From the NCBI GenBank assembly GCA_025618425.1, contig CM046832.1, forward strand, positions 22,187,917-22,251,916: 64,000 nucleotides of DNA, given 5' to 3'. This DNA comes from Heliocidaris tuberculata. Its lineage: Eukaryota; Echinodermata; Echinoidea; Camarodonta; Echinometridae. A program made the translations under genes and the position numbers. The first letter of the stretch is position 1, and each line of letters opens with the position of its first letter. Shown here piece after piece: positions 57,701-64,000 of this stretch. The notes beneath the pieces are model-generated. The model saw only the letters and a program-made list of their open reading frames with translations, did not search any database and had not been told where the DNA came from.

Positions 57701-60330
57701 GAATGTCATGAGGAGAGAATATTTGTTTCCATTCTAACTGGAGTCAAGTTCACTAGGGTGTTTATCCTATCCATTGGTGATTTACTGCCACATGTCATGA
57801 CCAGATCTGTACACAAATCTTTGACCCCACTGTGCATGATGTTAGAGTCAGGTTGGCAATTGTTTTTGCCAGTAGGTTTTACACAGGTATTTGGCTCATC
57901 AGATTGGAGTCTGCTGAGACCTAACTGTGTAAAGGCCCTTGGAAAGATGCCAGGTTAACCTTAAACTGCCCCTTCCAATAGTTCTCTCTGTTTCTGTTGC
58001 TTCTTAGCCATGACCTTGTATACACATGTATATAGTTCTTGGGAGCCATGTTTGTTATGAAGTTTCAGAGGAAAAACAGTTCCCTTCACAAAGGAAATCA
58101 ATTGTAAGATTATAATTCCATAGGTTTTTTTTAAGCAGGCCTAATAGGAAATGCACCTTTCTACCGTAGGCTTAATGCCAAACAGCAAGGCTCCTACATT
58201 CTATGCAATTGTTGTACAGTACTGTACAATTTAATGGTAAACAATTGTTTCTGTATTGAACAAAATCCCTCCCTTTTAAAAACGTTTGAACAAAGTCTAA
58301 CTTGTCCTGTAAGTGATGTTATCATTCTGGGCCATGCAATAATTATTTAGTGCCCATAATATCAAGCTCTGAACCTGAACAAATAAAACTGTCTAAATTT
58401 ATAAATCGGCCATTAAATGAAATGCAACTTTGATTGATGGATTTTCTTAACGTGGTTTTTGAGACGCAGGTGTATGAATGGAACAGTGCTGCCCTGACTA
58501 TTGTGTACGATCCATGCCATGCTAGTGCAAAGAGACCAGACATTTCCAGCTTTTTTTCAATACAACGAGCCAAATGTGAATAAACTGAATCGGGCGTGTG
58601 CAGATGCAATGTCTTGGGAGAATAACAAGGGTTCTGTGATACGATGCTGTCACACACAAAAGGAGTGTAGATTCTTGCATAAGAGGTGCTCAGTCGCCTG
58701 TGAGTCATATGCATAAATCTGACATATTGGCTAACCACGATCAAATTTGATATCTTTACACCAAAGCAGTGTGTTCACTGTCCTGCCAAATGAGTGTAAG
58801 GAGGGAGGAGTGTGTGCTGCCAGAGTGTATTTCTGTAAAGTAGCCTACAATGCGTAGACATCAATAAGATGTATTGAACCAAAGAGGTACTACATGTACA
58901 TGTAGTACCTCCTTGATTGAACATGGACCTACTGCTTGAAGATGCTGATCTTGAGAAGTTACATGTTGCTCTGATGAATTTCATTGTAGATGAAAACTCA
59001 ATATAAGTGATGTATGTTTATATACAGTGTAGGCCTACATGTACATGGATATATACACATAGTGCCCCCCCCAAAAAAAAAATAAATGTAGGGTCAAGTT
59101 CGTGGGTATCAGTGGAAGGAGAATCTTTCCACGTGAAAAATAATACCATGATTGACAAATTTGATAGAGGGTTTTTTTTTTTTTAAAGGAGCATTTTGTG
59201 ACTCAACTCACTCAAGGTACTTGTACATGTACATGTACATGTACATGTAGGAATTCATATTTGTCCAGTATCAGTGAAACTGCATTTTAAAATGGCATTA
59301 AACTGGCAAAACTTGAACAGCGCCACCTTACAGTAACGGCTAAATTGAGATCATAATTTGAAAATTAATTGCATTTTATTTTGAATTTCGACAAACAGCT
59401 GTTTGGAAAACAGGCACCTTTTATATTCAAACTATTATTTTTGACGTTGCACATGTGGAAAATTACCCACAGATACATGTACATCCTAAGCTTCTACAAA
59501 CTAGAATGGGGCATGATGGGAAAATTAGAGGCACAGACACTTTTCAAATCCTGTTGAAAGATGGCGCCATTGGGAGCTTCAATTTACTGTCACTTTAAAC
59601 AATTTGTCTTACCTTGTCTTAGTCATTTGCACTTTCTCAATTTACATGTACATACTGCGCTTCTACAAATCTAATCACATACAGGTACCAGTCAATTTGA
59701 CACCACATTATCAAAAGTATATTCATGGGGGGGGGGGGGGCACCCTGTAAACATGTATGTCTGATATTATTTTGCTGCAAAATTTGTTTGCGAAATAGGC
59801 CTAATACATGTTAAAAAAAGTATGATTTGGTATGCATTGTATTTTGTTGGTATTCTTGATACAACCTGTACCAGAGTAATCATACTGAGTGGAGTTTATA
59901 GAGGTGTTAAAGCTCATGGGGAAAAAGAATCGTACAGAATTTGCAAAAGGCTTGTTTATTTATAATCCGTCATGCGTGCCCATCAGACTAATGCAAGAAA
60001 AGTTTGGACAGCACAAAGTTGACCGAAAGAGTGCTTCAGTGACCAGGTGAATGCTTCAGGTTTTACCGATTCCATGTCTGTAGACCCGAACAAATGTTCA
60101 GTGATTGGTTAGTCTAGCCATTGTTCCATCTTGCCCTGCCCAGGATGCATCAGCACCATGATTATGCAAGATTGCATAACTACCCACAGGCTCTACTTAT
60201 AAACTGGTCCTATAATTGCTTTTCCATTTGTGACTGGACTGTTTGATTGCTTTTCCATCCAGTGAGAGTGATACCGTGCAATTTGCATCTCATTAACCCC
60301 TAGTTTGTTCTGATTTACCAATGGACTTCT
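54720..60330. other. Long AT-rich stretch without recognised genes
   Basis: No domain-bearing ORF and no TIR element found in 5.6 kb. ACATGTACATGT-type motifs are frequent (54952, 55577, 56485, 58890, 59222, 59477), with a TGTACA microsatellite at 59222-59250, an A/C run near 59068 and a G run near 59727. It could be intron or intergenic DNA. Confidence 0.55.
58885..58910. repeat. Perfect 26-bp palindrome
   Basis: AGGTACTACATGT followed by its exact complement, centred on the ACATGTACATGT motif common in this window. Confidence 0.9.
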
Positions 60331-60355
60331 AGCATGCACAGACTTCCAGCTCTGT

Positions 60356-60566
60356 GCTAGCCTTTAATCAAGGCGGCTGTGTTGCTCTGTCGATCTCCTG
60401 GTCGATCCTCGAAACGCGCGGACTAGTCCTCTGATTGCGGCAAAGGCGGCGTGCAGCAAGCTGCATGCTGTGTCGACTCCCCCGGAATCAGAGGACTAGG
60501 CCGCGCGTTTCGAGGATCGACCAGGAGATCGACAGAGCAGCACAGCCGCCTTGATTAAAGGCTAGC
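60356..60566. repeat. Hairpin with 81-bp GC-rich arms
   Basis: Arms 60356-60436 and 60486-60566 are inverted complements with two mismatches, around a 49-nt GC-rich loop. 'gcatgcacaga' at 60332-60342 and its complement at 60567-60577 extend the symmetry after a 13-bp left-side interruption. Rich in CpG and TCGA while its surroundings are AT-rich, so it looks inserted. Possible foldback MITE. Confidence 0.85.
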
Positions 60567-61177
60567 TCTGTGCATGCGTGCCGTCAATACAATGGTAAAA
60601 CAAGGAACCTAAATTTGCACCTCTATTTTGGCGATTTATGAGCTAAAGCTTCCCACATGAACTAATTTGTAGTTATAAAATGATTGTCTGAAAAAAATCC
60701 TGAAATATAATGTCTGTTTTGACGAGTTATAGCAACATTTTGAAATGAAATTGTCCAAAAACTGCATGTAGGTGTCTATTTTTTTTCTGACACAAGGTTA
60801 CCCCTGCATAAATATTCATGAAACTTCATTTCCTTATTCAGGGGTGTATATTCCATATGTAGAGGAAGTTTCGCTGATGCGACTTCTTTTTTACAGAGAT
60901 ATTACGTCTTTTTCACATGACATTTTGCAGCAATTTGGAGCAGCAATTTATGGGCAGTGATGCCAAATTCACGATCTGCACATACAATATTCATGAGTCA
61001 GCCGTAGTCAGCCCATTCATGGATTGTGCATGCATGTGGCCCATGCACTGCCTACTCTCTCATTTCACTCAGCTCAGCCATACACAGATTTCAACGCATG
61101 GGACGAGGTTGTAATATTTTTCTGTTGTGTCAGCCTTGGTGATTTGACACTGAGATCCTTTGATTTTGCAGTATTGT

Positions 61178-62351
61178 TGTCCCCGCCGAACGAAGTTCGC
61201 GAGGGGACTATGAAACGGGCTCCGTTTGTGTGTGCGTGTGTGTGTCCGTCCGTCCGTCCGTCCGTCCGTCCGTCCGTCTGTCCGTGTGTGCTCAAATGTT
61301 AGAAAATGCTACTTCTCCGTCATTCCTTGGCCGATTTTGATTCCGATTGTTTTATCTGATAGGGCTGGGTGGGGGCTTCCAAACTTCTACACAGAATTTT
61401 GAAATTCATTAATTATGCAAATTTATGCAAATTTATTCAAAATTGACGAAAAATGCTACTTCTCCTCTATTTCACATCGGATTTTGATTCCGATTGTTTT
61501 ATCTGATAGGGCTGGGTGGGGGCTTCCAAACTTCTACACAGAATTTTGAAATTCATTAATTATGCAAATTTATGCAAATTTATTCAAAATTGACGAAAAA
61601 TGCTACTTCTCCTCTATTTCACATTGGATTTTGATTCCGATTGTTTTATCTGATAGGGCTGGGTGGGGGCTTCCAAACTTCTACACAGAATTTTGAAATT
61701 CATTAATTATGCAAATTTATGCAAATTTATTCAAAATTGACGAAAAATGCTACTTCTCCTCTATTTCACATCGGATTTTGATTCCGATTGTTTTATCTGA
61801 TAGGGCTGGGTGGGGGCTTCCAAACTTCTACACAGAATTTTGAAATTCATTATTCATGCAAATTTATGCAAATTTATTCAAAATTGACGAAAAATGCTAC
61901 TTCTCCTCTATTTCACATCGGATTTTGATTCCGATTGTTTTATCTGATAGGGCTGGGTGGGGGCTTCCAAACTTCTACACAGAATTTTGAAATTCATTAT
62001 TCATGCAAATTTATGCAAATTTATTCAAAATTGACGAAAAATGCTACTTCTCCTCTATTTCACATCGGATTTTGATTCCGATTGTTTTATCTGATAGGGC
62101 TGGGTGGGGGCTTCCAAACTTCTACACAGAATTTTGAAATTCATTATTCATGCAAATTTATGTAAATTTATTCAAAATGGCTGAAGGTTCATAATGTTTT
62201 CATGTTTTATATTTCAGTTGTATACATGCATTGTTGGTATTCTCTTCTTTTGCATGCAGTAACATTATTATTTTATTCACTAAAGTTTTTCACTGAAGTT
62301 TTTAGGTTCAGGCTAGTTAATTTCCACAGATCTGCACTTCCGGCGGGGACA
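61178..62351. mobile_element. TIR element (TGTCCCCGCCG) with CCGT microsatellite and 147-bp array
   Basis: TGTCCCCGCCG at 61178-61188 and its complement at 62341-62351. After the left end come 'aacgaagttcgcgaggggac', GT-rich sequence and (CCGT)n at 61245-61278, then six tandem units (61306-62187), then AT-rich DNA. No TSD found and no ORF of note. This end sequence recurs in marine invertebrate genomes (from memory). Confidence 0.7.
61306..62187 (+). repeat. Six tandem units of exactly 147 bp
   Basis: ATGCTACTTCTCC starts units at 61306, 61453, 61600, 61747, 61894 and 62041, each 147 bp apart. Units 2-6 are nearly identical and unit 1 differs at its start. Units contain 'ttgattccgattgttttatc', 'gctgggtgggggcttccaaac' -like and 'atgcaaatttatgcaaattt' sequence. 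Confidence 0.95.
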
Positions 62352-62418
62352 TTTATTACGCATTGCGTAATTTACTCATTCACTTGTTGTGAAAGATACA
62401 TATCATTTTCCGAACTTT

Positions 62419-62631
62419 GGCCCGAATTCACAAAGGAGATTTGGTTTAAACAGAGAAGTGTAACTAGTTACACTTTCCTGGTTTAAACCATGGTTTAAAC
62501 CCTCTCCTGGGTTTTTTTAAGCGTACGTGTGTGCACGGAATCAGACCCAATCATACATTTTCTTTATTTTAGTACGCTTACAGAGGTTTAAACCTTACCC
62601 ATGGTTTAAAACTCCTTTGTGAATTCGGGCC
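62419..62631. mobile_element. 213-bp MITE with perfect 20-bp TIRs
   Basis: GGCCCGAATTCACAAAGGAG at 62419-62438 and its exact complement at 62612-62631, with TTT on both outer sides. The interior has two perfect palindromes, GTGTAACTAGTTACAC (62458-62473) and a 22-bp one centred on CCATGG (62480-62501). GGGCCC-like ends with a 3-bp TSD suggest a Harbinger-related MITE (inference). Confidence 0.85.
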
Positions 62632-62804
62632 TTTATGTTTACAAAAAGTGGTTGTAAACAACTTTACATAAATCGTGGGAAAATGCAAGAACTGGTGAGG
62701 TCACAGGGGGTTAACTCCATGGACACCCGCTCACTAATTATTGCTTGTAGATGAAAACTTAATCACAGCTCATAAATGCTGTTCAAGAATATAAAAACAA
62801 GATT

Positions 62805-63330
62805 TTTTTTGGTTGTATTTATGTTTTAATTGTAAAACAAAACAAACAGTAACAACAGAACTTGAGTGAGCAATGACTACTTAAAGTACCTATACAACTG
62901 GTGACAAGACAACACATACACAAGACAAAAACAATGTTCTCAGTAGCAAAAACAAAAGAAAAAAATATTTAAAAGCAACCAGAATAAGGGGAATCTAACG
63001 TTTTCCTAAGGGATATTAAGTATTAATCTAAATTAAAGGACCACTTCTTGAAATGCAATGCTAACTTATTCTTCTTTTCTGCTATCCTGTATTCTGTTTT
63101 GTATTTCACTTTTACGAAGGACATAAAAGCCTGAAAATTTAAATCAACTTCTTAAATCTTACATCTCATTATATGGAATTTAAGACATAAAAACAAGAAA
63201 TTTATACACATATCGTGTTTGCCACCACTATCAAAAGCAAAAATGAAACTGACATCAGGATATACTGTTGTTTCATTAATAATACAATCAATGCTATCAG
63301 TGAACTTTTTTGGAATAATGAGGTTTAATT
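62805..63330 (-). pseudogene. 3' end of an L1/Tx1-like LINE
   Basis: A T run at 62805-62812 marks the poly-A side. Reading leftward from about 63330: SIDCIINETTVYPDVSFIFAF, then HDMCINFLFLCLKFHIMRCK and FVKVKYKTEYRIAEKKNK ... HFKKWSF before a stop near 63033. These align with CLCINFFLLCTRFYIYRCK and FFKIKYKSEYL ... HFQKFVF at the end of the LINE at 5649. One in-frame stop is visible. It is a separate, more diverged copy. Confidence 0.82.
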
Positions 63331-64000
63331 TTCAATTAAACCTACTCCCTCACTTCTCAAAACTCCAACATATGAATTTAATTTATCTTCTCATCCCCTA
63401 CTGATTATTTGTTCACAATTGAAGGTTTTCGGTAATTTGTTGGATTATTTGTTGTGAAATTTAAAAAATGCATTCTGCTTAATGATGAATTCAAAATGCA
63501 ATATAAATATAGATGCATAAAGAAGGAAAACAGAAAAATGTGTTAATATAGTTCATGAGTATTTATTTTTACCTATTAATATTTCTGCACCTTTGGTACA
63601 AAAATAAAAGTACTGACTGACACATGTCAATTTGCATTAAGAAATGTTTTGATAGCATTCTAGTATCCCCATGTGATGTATAATGCCCATTGCCTGGAGA
63701 TATTTTTTCTTAAGTCAAATTGAGAATGATGAAGAATGACCAGGCAACTTGAGTTAGTAAAAAATGGAAATGTTTTTCCTCCAAATCGCAGAGTTCTCAA
63801 TTCTATAAAAAAATTGTTTATTTAGGGACCTACCAAAACTCTTCATTTACTTTTCATTTGAAATGATTGCAATGATTTGAATTCAAGAAAATGGATGCTA
63901 GTATTTGTATGTGAATATACTATACATGTAAATTCATGTGCAAGACTATCATCTGTGTCATTCTGAGATGTTTTAAATAGAGGTGATCTTTAATTTGTAA
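63331..64000. other. AT-rich window end, nothing recognised
   Basis: No coding motif, repeat or hairpin stands out. LINE homology to the right of 63330 is uncertain. Confidence 0.5.

Noticed and set aside
61306..62187. CRISPR-like regular array
   Set aside because: Whole 147-bp units are near-identical, with no short repeat plus variable spacer. It lies in a eukaryotic TIR element.

Overview
The window looks like genomic DNA from a marine invertebrate animal, most likely an echinoderm such as a sea urchin. That assignment is inference. It rests on small exons in long AT-rich introns, heavy non-LTR and DNA-transposon debris, abundant ACATGTACATGTA-type motifs, poly-G runs tied to 'gtggcgtagc' repeats, and tRNA-derived SINEs with (TTA)n tails.

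One host gene is clear: a complete Rab GDP-dissociation inhibitor (GDI) on the + strand. It has nine coding exons between 11083 and 32725 and 445 codons, and every intron is GT-AG with matching phase. A TATA-like box lies 92 bases before the ATG, and several AATAAA signals follow the stop. I found no other host gene I could support. Most short ORFs are low-complexity or repeat shadows.

Layout:
- 1-5050: AT-rich repeats with a 52-bp-arm hairpin.
- 5051-8003: a 5'-truncated L1/Tx1-like LINE with a perfect 16-bp target-site duplication (TSD), carrying a nested foldback MITE.
- 8004-10990: poly-G and decayed minisatellite DNA.
- 11083-32725: GDI. Intron 1 holds a 679-bp near-perfect palindrome with an 8-bp TSD and pieces of a composite repeat. 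Intron 3 holds a TA-flanked MITE. Intron 7 holds a pogo-like element starting 11 bp after the splice donor, with SINE and CR1/Jockey-like LINE material inside it, plus a second SINE and a TTAA MITE. Intron 8 holds two further TIR elements.
- 33600-43900: microsatellites, a polypurine tract, a foldback minisatellite, a ~187-bp tandem repeat and a decayed LINE.
- 43930-48090: a second copy of the composite repeat, arranged as an inverted repeat and interrupted by a 2.0-kb transposon whose terminal sequence has been amplified into an internal array.
- 51190-54720: five TIR elements, two of them sister TTAA MITEs beside sister SINEs.
- 54720-64000: mostly featureless AT-rich DNA, with an 81-bp-arm hairpin, a six-copy array of exactly 147 bp inside a TIR element, a 213-bp MITE and a LINE 3' end.

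I do not see a multi-gene novel system. The unusual content is structural DNA: long palindromes, arrays inside transposons, and transposons whose insertion can be confirmed from empty paralogous sites in the same window.
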